DNA of 64,000 bases, taken from Marinomonas posidonica IVIA-Po-181. Lineage in GTDB: Bacteria > Pseudomonadota > Gammaproteobacteria > Pseudomonadales > Marinomonadaceae. Below are positions 46,682 through 55,971 of this stretch, in pieces (positions within the stretch are counted from its first letter, which is position 1; the number at the start of each line of letters is the position of its first letter). The notes beneath the pieces are model-generated. The model was not told the DNA's origin. It searched no databases and was given only the letters and a program-made list of their open reading frames with translations. The stretch lies in contig NC_015559.1 of assembly GCF_000214215.1 (NCBI RefSeq), positions 1 through 64,000 of the forward strand, given 5' to 3'. The translations under genes were made by a program, and so were the position numbers.

Positions 46682-47701
46682 TTAAAGAGACTGTAGTGTG
46701 ATGAGGTCATCGTACAAACTTTTGGGAATGTTAACGGCGTTTCTCGCAAGGTTTCTTTGTTGTGCAGCCTGACGGCGTTGTGAAGGCAAACGCGCGCCTT
46801 GGTCGATCACATCGGCAAACAAACGTTCTGCTCTTTGTTGATTGGCTGCCCGTTGGCCGCCACTGAGTAAGTCTGGATCGAAGGCGAGGATAATTTCCCC
46901 ATGATAAGGCGCTTCCGGTTTGTCTTCCGCAAAGGCCATACTCTCTTTACTGGTCAGATCATCAATCAAAGGGCCTGCCATCAGTTCAATCATCAGTGAT
47001 AGGGCCGACCCTTTATGGCCGCCAAAGGTCAACATGGCCCCCTGCATGGCGGCGTCGGCGTCTGTGGTTGGTTGACCCTCTTGATCAATGGCAACGCCTT
47101 CCGGCAATGGCTTTCCAGCCCGTCGATACAGTTCTATTTCACCACGTGCAAATTGGCTGGTAGCAAAGTCGAACGTGAAAGGCACTTGGCCATCACGAGG
47201 CCAGCTAAACGCAAAAGGGTTCGTGCCGAGTAAACCGCGCGTTCCACCCGCTGGTGCCACCCAAGCATGACTGGGCAACATCGCCATGCCTGCCAGCCCT
47301 GCTTGCGACAAGATTTCGACTTCGGGCCATAACGCCGAAAAATGGAAACAGCGATTAATCGCCAAGGCAGCGATGCCATTGTGTTTGGCTTTGCTAATCA
47401 ATTTCGGCATGGCGGCTTGCATGGCCAAAAGAGAGACTCCGTCTTGCGCATTGGCCTTTATAACCGCTGGTCCTGCGTCTTCAATAATCGGCTGGGCGGT
47501 GCCGCTCACTCGGCCAGAGCGAATGCTTTCCGTACACATAAACAAGCGAAACAAACCATGAGAATGGCAATCAGCGAGCTGGTTGCTATAGATGATTTCC
47601 GTGATGGCGTTGGCGTGATCCGCATTAAAGCCGTGTTGAGTGAGTATGGACTCACTTAGCGATTTGACCTCAGATAAGCTCAAGGTAATCTGCTCGCTCA
47701 T
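46682..47701 (-). CDS. Ldh-family imino-acid reductase (delta1-pyrroline/piperideine-2-carboxylate reductase)
   Basis: The 339-aa product is of the malate/L-lactate dehydrogenase 2 (DpkA/LhpI-like) family, which reduces cyclic imino acids to L-proline or L-pipecolate with NADPH. The family motif DCHSHGLFRL and the later HAWVAPAGGTRGLLGTNPFA and MLTFGGHKGSALSLMIEL loops are present. It is the last gene of the hydroxyproline operon. There it could return delta1-pyrroline-2-carboxylate, made from D-proline or trans-3-hydroxyproline, to L-proline. The exact substrate is inferred. Confidence 0.85.
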   Translation of the reverse strand: MSEQITLSLSEVKSLSESILTQHGFNADHANAITEIIYSNQLADCHSHGLFRLFMCTESIRSGRVSGTAQPIIEDAGPAVIKANAQDGVSLLAMQAAMPKLISKAKHNGIAALAINRCFHFSALWPEVEILSQAGLAGMAMLPSHAWVAPAGGTRGLLGTNPFAFSWPRDGQVPFTFDFATSQFARGEIELYRRAGKPLPEGVAIDQEGQPTTDADAAMQGAMLTFGGHKGSALSLMIELMAGPLIDDLTSKESMAFAEDKPEAPYHGEIILAFDPDLLSGGQRAANQQRAERLFADVIDQGARLPSQRRQAAQQRNLARNAVNIPKSLYDDLITLQSL

Positions 47702-47765
47702 AATGTCTCCATTGTTTTTGTGTTTTTTTGATGTGCTTTATTAAGGGAAAGCGACACCAATGGTC

Positions 47766-49082
47766 TCACGTAAAACGTTTTGCCGAATAAGGTGATATAT
47801 CAATGCTGGTGGCCTTGTTATGGATTAATTCACACACCAACTCGGCTGTCCCTGCTGACTGTGTTAGTCCGAGATGTCCATGGCCAAACGCGTAAACGAC
47901 CTGTTGAGTTTGACTGGCATAATCAATGACAGGCAAACTGTCTGGCATGGAAGGGCGAAACCCCATCCATTGTTGAGATTCCGTGTCTTCGTCTTGTATT
48001 TGGCTTTTGTCTTGTTCATGGCCAAGCTTAGGTAAAAAGCGTTTGGCTTTATCCACCAAATACTGCGCTCTTTGATAATTGGGCGCTAGCTCCAATCCAG
48101 CGAACTCTACTGCGCCACCCACTCGAATCTTGTCCTTTATCTTAGTGACGACAAAGCCGTGATTACTGAAAGTAAGGTGTGTTTTCAGTTGCAGTGAACC
48201 AGCAGATAATGTGGTGTTGTACCCTCTTTCTGTATCTATAGGTAATGTGTCACCAGTTTGTGCGGCCAGTGGCTTTGACCAAGCCCCTGCCGCGATCACC
48301 AATTTGTTGGCTTTATATTGATGCAAATCGTCGTGATGTAAATGGCTTGCTGATGGATCGCCAAACACTGTGACGCTATTGTCTTGAAAGGAAATTTTGT
48401 GAACGGATGTGATTTGGATCTTACCCCCCAAGGCGATAAAGGTTTGCGCTAGATGGTCTGCCCAGGCTTTTGGATCGACCGAATTTTTCCATTCTGGTGT
48501 AAAAGCAGCGTGAGTAAAGCGAGGGTGAATGCCGGGTTGGATGCGTGCAATGGCGTCTGGGGATTCAAGTAATTCAAACAACACGCCATGTTCTTTACGT
48601 GTTTGCCAACCTGATAAGGCGTCTTGAAACTCTTGCTCTCCTTCATACAATTGCAATTGCCCTTCTCGTCGCATAAATGGTTCGCCATCAGTAGATTGAA
48701 TCTGTTTCTCTAATGCAACTTTGGAAAAGTTCATCAGGCTTGCTTGTGCGGCAACAGCCGTAGTGTATTTATCATGCCAACTGGCACGCCAGAAACGCCA
48801 TAACCAGGGTAGTAGTGTTAAGGCATAAGCTGGACGAATCGATAAAGGTCCTAGTGGGTCTAAAAACCACCTTGGCGCTTTGCGCAGTATGCCTGGTGTG
48901 GCCAGTGGTATCACATCTGCAAAGGCAAACGCACCGGCATTGCCGGCGGAAGTTTCAGCGGCCACGCCTTTGCTGTCCATTACCAACACGCGCTTGCCTG
49001 CTTGCTGCAAACGCAAGGCACAGCTGATGCCTATGATGCCTGCGCCAATAACAATCACATCTTGTTCTTGCTGCGTTACCAT
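47766..49082 (-). CDS. FAD-dependent D-amino-acid (D-hydroxyproline) dehydrogenase
   Basis: This DadA/DAO-fold flavoprotein has 438 aa. The FAD loop is VIGAGIIGISCALRLQQAG at residues 11-29, with the C-terminal FAD segment WMGFRPSMPDSLPVI and HGHLGLTQS. In hydroxyproline operons this enzyme oxidises cis-4-hydroxy-D-proline to delta1-pyrroline-4-hydroxy-2-carboxylate. Its ATG overlaps the end of the epimerase gene, so the two are translationally coupled. Confidence 0.88.
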   Translation of the reverse strand: MVTQQEQDVIVIGAGIIGISCALRLQQAGKRVLVMDSKGVAAETSAGNAGAFAFADVIPLATPGILRKAPRWFLDPLGPLSIRPAYALTLLPWLWRFWRASWHDKYTTAVAAQASLMNFSKVALEKQIQSTDGEPFMRREGQLQLYEGEQEFQDALSGWQTRKEHGVLFELLESPDAIARIQPGIHPRFTHAAFTPEWKNSVDPKAWADHLAQTFIALGGKIQITSVHKISFQDNSVTVFGDPSASHLHHDDLHQYKANKLVIAAGAWSKPLAAQTGDTLPIDTERGYNTTLSAGSLQLKTHLTFSNHGFVVTKIKDKIRVGGAVEFAGLELAPNYQRAQYLVDKAKRFLPKLGHEQDKSQIQDEDTESQQWMGFRPSMPDSLPVIDYASQTQQVVYAFGHGHLGLTQSAGTAELVCELIHNKATSIDISPYSAKRFT

Positions 49083-50014
49083 GAGACACCATGGCGTAAT
49101 GAGTCGGTTGCATTGGTGATGATTTTGGCTTCCCGTGTGATAAAAGCTTGCCCTGTGATGGAAGGAATCACAGCCCCTGCATTATGACTGAGTTGGTAAC
49201 TCAAGGTATAAGCGCTGCCGATAATACTTTCTTGGTAGATTTCCTCGTTGGGTGCTAAGCCTTGATCGGCGGCTAAACAGGCCAGTCTTGCTGAGCTGCC
49301 TGTGCCACAAGGTGATCGATCGTAAGAGTCATCTGGACAAAGAACAAAGTTGCGGCTGTGTCCTTGTTCAGTGAGTGCTGGGCCATAGAAAATAATGTGG
49401 TCGATCATGCCACCATTTTTACCTTCAATGCCCTGTGCATACAGGCATTCTCGTACCTTGATGGCATGATCAGTGAGTTGTCTAATATTGGTGGGCTCAA
49501 CCGCAGTTGGACTCTCTTTGACAATGAAGAACCAGTTACCGCCGTAAGCAATATCCCCTCTGACCTTGCCAATGCCTTGCACATCCAGCTCAACATTTTG
49601 CTGATAACGATGGCTTTCGATGTTTTGCACCGTGACGGTATTTTTGTCCTTGAGTGTGACTTCCACGATTCCGGCAGGTGTTTCTATCTTATGAGTGCCT
49701 TCGCCAATGTGACCTAAATGTGCCAAGGTCACGGCTAAGCCTATGGTGCCATGACCGCACATACCGATTACCGCTGCGGCATCAAAATAAATTACGCCCG
49801 TTACACAGCTTGGGTCCGTTGGTTGCACTAATAACGCACCGACCATGGCTTCTTGTCCGTAAGGCTCAACCACCAAAGCACGATAGAAGTCTTTATGTTC
49901 TGTGGCTAAGCGTTTTGCTTTTTCTGCTAATGATCCTTTGCCAAGATCTGGCCCGCCGGACAAAACAACGCGAGTGGGTTCCCCTCCCGTATGACTATCA
50001 ATGACATTTAGCAT
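49076..50014 (-). CDS. 4-hydroxyproline 2-epimerase
   Basis: This proline-racemase-family enzyme converts trans-4-hydroxy-L-proline to cis-4-hydroxy-D-proline. The 312-aa product keeps both catalytic cysteines, in GMCGHGTIG and in SPCGTGSSARLA. That excludes trans-3-hydroxyproline dehydratase, where the second Cys is replaced. The frame opens at 50086, but the ATG at 50014 gives the standard MLNVIDSHTGGEPTRVV start. The gene overlaps the deaminase stop upstream and the dehydrogenase start downstream. Confidence 0.93.
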   Translation of the reverse strand: MLNVIDSHTGGEPTRVVLSGGPDLGKGSLAEKAKRLATEHKDFYRALVVEPYGQEAMVGALLVQPTDPSCVTGVIYFDAAAVIGMCGHGTIGLAVTLAHLGHIGEGTHKIETPAGIVEVTLKDKNTVTVQNIESHRYQQNVELDVQGIGKVRGDIAYGGNWFFIVKESPTAVEPTNIRQLTDHAIKVRECLYAQGIEGKNGGMIDHIIFYGPALTEQGHSRNFVLCPDDSYDRSPCGTGSSARLACLAADQGLAPNEEIYQESIIGSAYTLSYQLSHNAGAVIPSITGQAFITREAKIITNATDSLRHGVSW

Positions 50015-51009
50015 TCCGTTACCTGCATATCCGTTAGCTGAATAATAGACAGTATTCCACCTTGTTGTGACCAATCTGCAAACCAAGTTTTGAACAGAGC
50101 ATACTGTTGTTCGCAGTAATGGCGCTGCGCATCATTGAGTTCGTCGGTTTCGTTAAAATGTAATCGATACGCTGGTTCGCCGTTAAGAACCAGCAAATAT
50201 TTGAAAAACAGTACCAGATCAGGGCCTTCGTCAAAGCTGGCGAGAACATGGAAGGCTTCTTCTAGCTCTTGAGCGCGTTTACGTGCTTCTGCATGACCCT
50301 GTGCCGCTTTGCGAGATAAGTTAGTAAGCAGTAACACTTCTTTTGGTAAAGCTGTGCCTATGCCGGTAATGGCCCCAACCGCACCACAATTCACAAAGCC
50401 GTGGAAAACGGCTGTGTCGACACCCACCATGAGCAGCACATCATCGTCTTGTGAGGTGATGTTTTCAGCGGCATAGCGTAAATCGTCGACCCCACCAAAT
50501 TCTTTGAAGCCGACTAAATTAGGGTGCTCGGCACGCAATGAGAAAAACAAGTCGGCTCGTGTGGCAAAACCATACACAGGACTGTTGTAAATAATGGCGG
50601 GTACATCAGGTGCGGCTTCAAGAATGGCTTTGAAATGATGGCGCTGAGCCGCAATGACGGAGCCTCGGGATAACACACGGGGAATCACCATTAACCCTGC
50701 AGCGCCAACCTTTTGTGCGTGGGCGGCCAGAGCGACAGCGGATTTTGTATTAATCGCCCCTGTTCCAACGACCACGGGCACACCGGCAGCGACCAAACGC
50801 TCTACCCCTTCCATGCGCTCTGCATCGGTCAGTAAAGGCCAATCCCCCATGGAACCGCAATACACTACGGCCGACATGCCTGCCGCCATCATCTCTTTGC
50901 CCTTTTTAATCAGTGCTTCGAAATCTGGCGTGCGATCTGGTTTACAAGGGGTCATCAACGCAGGCATAACGCCATTGAAAACACTTACATCAAAAACGTC
51001 ATTGCTCAT
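50008..51009 (-). CDS. Delta1-pyrroline-4-hydroxy-2-carboxylate deaminase (DapA family)
   Basis: The enzyme deaminates and opens the product of the D-hydroxyproline dehydrogenase to alpha-ketoglutaric semialdehyde. The 333-aa TIM barrel has the DapA-family Tyr in IIYNSPVYGF and the Schiff-base Lys in NLVGFKEFGGVDD. The GSMGDWPLLTDAER loop, in place of the GTTGE of DapA, marks the LhpC group. It is the first gene of the operon and is preceded by a palindrome of the GntR-FCD type. Confidence 0.87.
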   Translation of the reverse strand: MSNDVFDVSVFNGVMPALMTPCKPDRTPDFEALIKKGKEMMAAGMSAVVYCGSMGDWPLLTDAERMEGVERLVAAGVPVVVGTGAINTKSAVALAAHAQKVGAAGLMVIPRVLSRGSVIAAQRHHFKAILEAAPDVPAIIYNSPVYGFATRADLFFSLRAEHPNLVGFKEFGGVDDLRYAAENITSQDDDVLLMVGVDTAVFHGFVNCGAVGAITGIGTALPKEVLLLTNLSRKAAQGHAEARKRAQELEEAFHVLASFDEGPDLVLFFKYLLVLNGEPAYRLHFNETDELNDAQRHYCEQQYALFKTWFADWSQQGGILSIIQLTDMQVTEC

Positions 51010-51064
51010 AAGTCGATACCTTTTCTAAGAAATTTAAGGGTTTTGATGTGTATTATTAAAAGTG

Positions 51065-51082
51065 TATTTTGTATCCAAAATA
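51065..51082. promoter_or_regulatory. Palindromic operator candidate upstream of the hydroxyproline operon
   Basis: TATTTTG-TATC-CAAAATA has perfect 7-bp arms and lies 55 bp before the deaminase ATG. The core TTTTGTATCCAAAA resembles FCD-GntR operators (half-site TTGTA/TGGTA). Confidence 0.6.
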
Positions 51083-51293
51083 TACCCAGTACAAAAAGTA
51101 GTCAATCATGGCAAGGTGAGTTTAGTTAAAAGATTAAAGGGTGGAAGATAAGGTTTTGATTTAGTGGGCTCTTTATTTGCGTCATTAAGATGCTGTTGCC
51201 TTGAAGACTACGAAAGTGATTTATTAGGATAGAGGTAACAAGAGTATTTTGATGTGGTGAGAAGAGGTTTTTTTGTCGTATTTAGAGGACTTT

Positions 51294-51626
51294 ATGCAGC
51301 AATGGAAAGTGTATTTACAGCATCAACTCTCTCATGCTGGGATCCGCTATAAGGTCACCAATGGCGGGGATGTGTTTGATATCAAAGCGAACTCAATCGC
51401 TTATTTGAGTTGGTTGCGAATGAGGTCTCATCTGTCTGTTGAATTGGACGAATCAAGGGATAGTATTGCTTGGTTTATGTTGGAGAAACAATTAAAAGCG
51501 CTCGCTTATAAGGCTGAAAAGGGTAGGTCTAATCTTGTCTCTAAACTGTACATTGAAGAAAGCCAAATCCATATCTGTCTTAACTTTAACTATGATGATG
51601 AGCAACACGTCATCTATGTTAGTTGA
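51294..51626 (+). CDS. Hypothetical protein, family not recognised
   Basis: The 110-aa product (MQQWKVYLQHQLSHAG...) has no signal peptide or membrane helix and mixed alpha/beta composition. I do not recognise it. The ATG at 51294 has GAGGA 4 nt upstream; a TTG at 51273 in the same frame with GAGG upstream would add seven residues. It is monocistronic, divergent from the hydroxyproline operon and followed by a bidirectional hairpin shared with lpd. Confidence 0.65.
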   Translation: MQQWKVYLQHQLSHAGIRYKVTNGGDVFDIKANSIAYLSWLRMRSHLSVELDESRDSIAWFMLEKQLKALAYKAEKGRSNLVSKLYIEESQIHICLNFNYDDEQHVIYVS

Positions 51627-51676
51627 TTGAATCAAAGCCATTGGATAGACCCCGAATCGAAGAATTGATGAAATGG

Positions 51677-51708
51677 TAACTAAGCCGACTAAAAGGTCGG
51701 CTTAGTTA
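51677..51708. terminator. Bidirectional terminator hairpin
   Basis: A 13-bp perfect stem (TAACTAAGCCGAC / GTCGGCTTAGTTA) with a 6-nt loop lies between the convergent hypothetical gene and lpd. Confidence 0.75.
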
Positions 51709-51736
51709 AGTAATGACTTTGGACTTCTAACGTAAA

Positions 51737-53140
51737 TCAGCGCTTTGCTTTCCTGTTTGGCAAATCGGTAATGGTGCCTGCGCCTAATTCGGCAGCCAAA
51801 CCGACCGATTCATGCAAACTTGGGTGGGCATGAATGGTCAAAGCAATGTCCTCCAAGGTGGCGCCAAATTCAATGGCAAGGGTCAGTTCACCGAGTAATT
51901 CCCCTGCATGAGCACCGACTACGCCAGCACCTAGCACACGTTCAGAGGCTTCATCGTAGATGAGTTTGGTTTTACCTTGAGTGATGCCTGAGGCAATGGC
52001 GCGACCACTGGCACTCCATGGGAAAGTCGCAGTTTTCACTGGAATGCCCTGTTTTTTAGCGTCTATTTCGGTTAAGCCAACCCAAGCGACTTCAGGAAAG
52101 GTATAGGCGATGGAAGGAATCGCCAGAGGTTGAAAGTCGACTTTATGACCAGAGATGACTTCCGCCGCAATGTGTCCCTGATGAGAAGCTTTGTGAGCCA
52201 GCATTGGGCCATGAGTCACATCGCCAATGGCAAATATATTGGGTATAGATGTTCTACACTGGGTATCTGTAGTGACAAAACCGCGGTCATCAAGTTCGAC
52301 TCCTATGTCAGGAATGCCTGCTTTTCGACCATTAGGCGAGCGTCCAACAGCGACTAATACGGCATCTACGTTCAGGTTGCGTTGACCGTTTTGATCTTTC
52401 AGAGTGACGTTCAGTGTGTCTGACGAGGCTTGAATGTCTGTGACTTGAGTCTTGGTAAGAAAGGTCATGCGGTCTTTATTGGTTTGCTCGAAGACTCGAA
52501 CCAGATCCTTGTCTGCCCCTGTCATGATTTGCTCGCCTAGCTCAGCGACAGTAATTTTCGCCCCTAGCGCTTGGTACACAGTGGCCATTTCCAGACCAAT
52601 AATACCGCCGCCTAACACCAGCATGTGTTTGGGAATACGCTCTAGTTGAAGAGCGCTGGTGGCATCCAAGATACGTGGATCATCGTAAGGTACAAAAGGT
52701 AGGCGGATGGCTCTGGATCCTACTGCAATGATGGCATTTTCAAATTCTATTTTTAAACGGTCGTTGTCTTGAGTAACGGAAATGGAATGGGTTGACTCAA
52801 ATTGCCCCTCTCCGTGAAAAATTTCTACCTTACGGCCTTTTGCCATTAAAGCTAGGTTGCCCGTGAGTGTATCGACGGTAGATTGCCTATGATGGCGAAT
52901 GGCTTCTAAGTCGATTTTAGGTTTGGCATAAGTGACACCATGAGCATCTTCATCGGCCATACGGATTTTGCCGGCTACGTGCAATAACGCTTTTGATGGG
53001 ATACAACCTACGTTCAAACAGACTCCACCAATGCGTTTATGACGTTCTATCATTGCGACTTTTAGGCCTAAGTCGGCGGCTCGAAAGGCCGCCGCGTAAC
53101 CACCAGGGCCACTGCCAAGGACAACAAGATCAAATTTCAT
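51737..53140 (-). CDS. lpd: Dihydrolipoamide dehydrogenase (E3)
   Basis: The enzyme reoxidises dihydrolipoyl groups of 2-oxoacid dehydrogenase or glycine-cleavage complexes with NAD+. The 467-aa flavoprotein has the FAD loop GSGPGGYAAAFRAADLG, the redox disulfide GGVCLNVGCIPSKALLH, the NAD loop LGGGIIGLEMATVYQALG and the C-terminal His-Glu pair in HAHPSLHESVG. No E1 or E2 gene is adjacent, so it is a stand-alone E3. It is divergent from a TetR regulator with twin operators in the 104-bp gap. Confidence 0.93.
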   Translation of the reverse strand: MKFDLVVLGSGPGGYAAAFRAADLGLKVAMIERHKRIGGVCLNVGCIPSKALLHVAGKIRMADEDAHGVTYAKPKIDLEAIRHHRQSTVDTLTGNLALMAKGRKVEIFHGEGQFESTHSISVTQDNDRLKIEFENAIIAVGSRAIRLPFVPYDDPRILDATSALQLERIPKHMLVLGGGIIGLEMATVYQALGAKITVAELGEQIMTGADKDLVRVFEQTNKDRMTFLTKTQVTDIQASSDTLNVTLKDQNGQRNLNVDAVLVAVGRSPNGRKAGIPDIGVELDDRGFVTTDTQCRTSIPNIFAIGDVTHGPMLAHKASHQGHIAAEVISGHKVDFQPLAIPSIAYTFPEVAWVGLTEIDAKKQGIPVKTATFPWSASGRAIASGITQGKTKLIYDEASERVLGAGVVGAHAGELLGELTLAIEFGATLEDIALTIHAHPSLHESVGLAAELGAGTITDLPNRKAKR

Positions 53141-53156
53141 GAGAATTCCTTTTTAT

Positions 53157-53170
53157 CTATCAGTAGGTAG
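53157..53170. promoter_or_regulatory. TetR operator copy 1 (lpd side)
   Basis: CTATCAGTAGGTAG is an imperfect palindrome (one mismatch), related by inversion to the copy at 53214-53227. Confidence 0.7.
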
Positions 53171-53213
53171 GTGGTAATGTAGCTTGTAGATTTATATTAA
53201 GTCAATAAAATAC

Positions 53214-53227
53214 CTATCTACTGATAG
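53214..53227. promoter_or_regulatory. TetR operator copy 2 (tetR side)
   Basis: CTATC-TACT-GATAG is a perfect palindrome. The flanking 15-bp element ACCTATCTACTGATA is the inverse, with one mismatch, of TATCAGTAGGTAGGT on the lpd side. Confidence 0.75.
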
Positions 53228-53244
53228 AGAAATGAGAAGACGGC

Positions 53245-53802
53245 ATGACAGTGGAAAAAGTAGACACAAAAAATAAGATTATGGACTTAGCCGAGCAATA
53301 CATTATAAGTGGCGGCTATGGCGCTTTTAGCTTTCGAGACTTGGCTGATGACATCGGCATAAAGAGTGCAAGTGTTCACTATCACTTTAGAACCAAAAGT
53401 GATCTAGTGGCTGCTGTTATGTTTCGTTATACCGACATCTTTTCTAAAAACCTGCCAGATCCTACCGAGCAGGAAGCAGACCCTCAGCGAATGCTAAATG
53501 GATTTATCGATGGGTTTAAAGCCAAGATCGTTGATCAAAACCACATGAGTTTGTGCACCATGTTAACAGCGGATAAACACATATTGCCTGAAGAGGTGAA
53601 TGCCAGCTTGACAGCTTTCTATGACGTCAAGATTACTTGGTTAACTCAGGTATGTCTTCGTTTGCCATCTCTGTCTCAATCCTTGGATCAAGCTCATTCG
53701 TCGGCGGTCCGAATATTAGCGAGTCTTCATGGCGCTTCTGTTCTAGTGCAAGCAACAGGTAATGAAGCATTCTTTGAGCAAGTAGTGTCTGCGTGGCGTT
53801 GA
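53245..53802 (+). CDS. TetR-family transcriptional regulator
   Basis: The 185-aa product has the TetR helix-turn-helix (GAFSFRDLADDIGIKSASVH, then YHFRTKSDLVAAVM) followed by a helical ligand domain. It is divergent from lpd, and two copies of the same palindrome lie in the 104-bp gap, so it probably represses itself and lpd. The effector is unknown. Confidence 0.88.
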   Translation: MTVEKVDTKNKIMDLAEQYIISGGYGAFSFRDLADDIGIKSASVHYHFRTKSDLVAAVMFRYTDIFSKNLPDPTEQEADPQRMLNGFIDGFKAKIVDQNHMSLCTMLTADKHILPEEVNASLTAFYDVKITWLTQVCLRLPSLSQSLDQAHSSAVRILASLHGASVLVQATGNEAFFEQVVSAWR

Positions 53803-53898
53803 AGACGCTTTTCTAATAACGGGACATATCATTTTGAGGCGTTCTTGGATTGATGTAAGATAGCGACTTCTACACTACCAAATAGGCTCACATTTTCA

Positions 53899-54840
53899 AT
53901 GAGTACATCCGATAAACATTTGCATAACCCTACTTTTGAATGGCGTTTTCTTCTTCCTCGCTTTTGGGGGACGTGGTGTATTGTTTTTATTTCTCTTCTA
54001 CTGGCTTTTGTTCCCTTCCGTATTCGCGATAAATTGGCTTGTAAAATTGCAAAGTTAATCATTGGAAAAAATGCCAGCACATTAAAGCGTGCTCGCTTGA
54101 ATCTTGAACAGTGCTTTCCTGAAAAGACACCAGAAGAGCGTCATGCGATGTTATTAAGCAGTATAGAAACGGGTATTCAATTTTGCCTAGCTTACGGTGA
54201 GCTGCTTATTCGTAGTGAAAAATATAAAAAAAGTCGTGATGAGGTGATTGGCGGAGAGAATCTTTTTCCTTTAATCGAGCGAGGTGAAAATATAATTTCA
54301 TTAACCCCTCATTGTTGGTCGATTGACTACACAGGTTCCATGTTAGCTTCTCGCGGAATTACTATCACCACTATTATGCGTCCACATAAAAGCCCCATGC
54401 TTGATTGGTTAATGCATAAGCAGCGTATGCAATATGGCCGAGGAATTGTTTACCCTAGAAGTGCTAGCGTTAAGCCATTCTTAAAATCCGTAAAAGAGGG
54501 TTGCTTAGGTTATTATTTGCCAGATGAGGATCATGGCCCTCAACAGTCTGCTTTTGTTCCTTTTTTTGGTGCTGAAAAAGCGACGTTAAAAGGGTTAGGT
54601 AAATTAACTAAGCTAACTAAAGCGAAAGTAGTTCCTTTTTTTCAAGCTTATAATGCCAAGTCTGGTAAATATGAATTGCATGTCTTTCCTGCACTTGAGA
54701 ACTTTCCTACTGGGGATGAGACACAAGATGCGATTGTTATGAATCAGGCGCTTGAAAAAATGATCGCGTCTCGACCAGAGCAATATATGTGGATTCTAAA
54801 TATTCTTAGAAGTCGCCCTGACGGTTCTAAACTTTATTAG
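53899..54840 (+). CDS. lpxM: Lipid A late acyltransferase (LpxM/MsbB type)
   Basis: This inner-membrane enzyme adds a secondary acyl chain to Kdo2-lipid A from acyl-ACP. The 313-aa product has an N-terminal membrane segment (FWGTWCIVFISLLLAFVPF), the HX4D motif in HCWSID and the NLEQCFPEKTPEER segment of the MsbB group. LpxL- and LpxM-type enzymes are hard to separate by eye; the NLxxCFPEK form favours LpxM. Confidence 0.85.
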   Translation: MSTSDKHLHNPTFEWRFLLPRFWGTWCIVFISLLLAFVPFRIRDKLACKIAKLIIGKNASTLKRARLNLEQCFPEKTPEERHAMLLSSIETGIQFCLAYGELLIRSEKYKKSRDEVIGGENLFPLIERGENIISLTPHCWSIDYTGSMLASRGITITTIMRPHKSPMLDWLMHKQRMQYGRGIVYPRSASVKPFLKSVKEGCLGYYLPDEDHGPQQSAFVPFFGAEKATLKGLGKLTKLTKAKVVPFFQAYNAKSGKYELHVFPALENFPTGDETQDAIVMNQALEKMIASRPEQYMWILNILRSRPDGSKLY

Positions 54841-54876
54841 ACGCTCACATTTTTATTTACCAAGTTTTCTTCAATA

Positions 54877-54912
54877 CTAAGCGCTTGACTAAGCGCTTGT
54901 CTAAACACTTAA
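54877..54912 (+). repeat. Three 12-bp tandem units before hemF
   Basis: CTAAGCGCTTGA, CTAAGCGCTTGT and a degenerate CTAAACACTTAA follow each other without gaps, between lpxM and hemF. Confidence 0.7.
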
Positions 54913-54924
54913 ATGGATCGTAGT

Positions 54925-54955
54925 TTTAGCTTTTGCGGGAAATACAAAAGCTAAA
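54925..54955 (+). promoter_or_regulatory. Hairpin or inverted repeat upstream of hemF
   Basis: TTTAGCTTTTG and CAAAAGCTAAA form an 11-bp perfect inverted repeat with a 9-nt spacer, 22 bp before the hemF ATG. It lacks a T-run, so it may be an operator or a 5'-leader hairpin. Confidence 0.5.
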
Positions 54956-54962
54956 GACATAA

Positions 54963-55919
<957 letters not shown>

Positions 55920-55971
55920 ATACTTTCCGTTTAATACAACATAGTCCGTTTAGAAGATAGAAGGATGCGTT

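Noticed and set aside
49358..49717. 119-codon open frame opposite the hydroxyproline epimerase
   Set aside because: It is antisense to a gene with both catalytic cysteines intact; no ribosome site or homology was seen.
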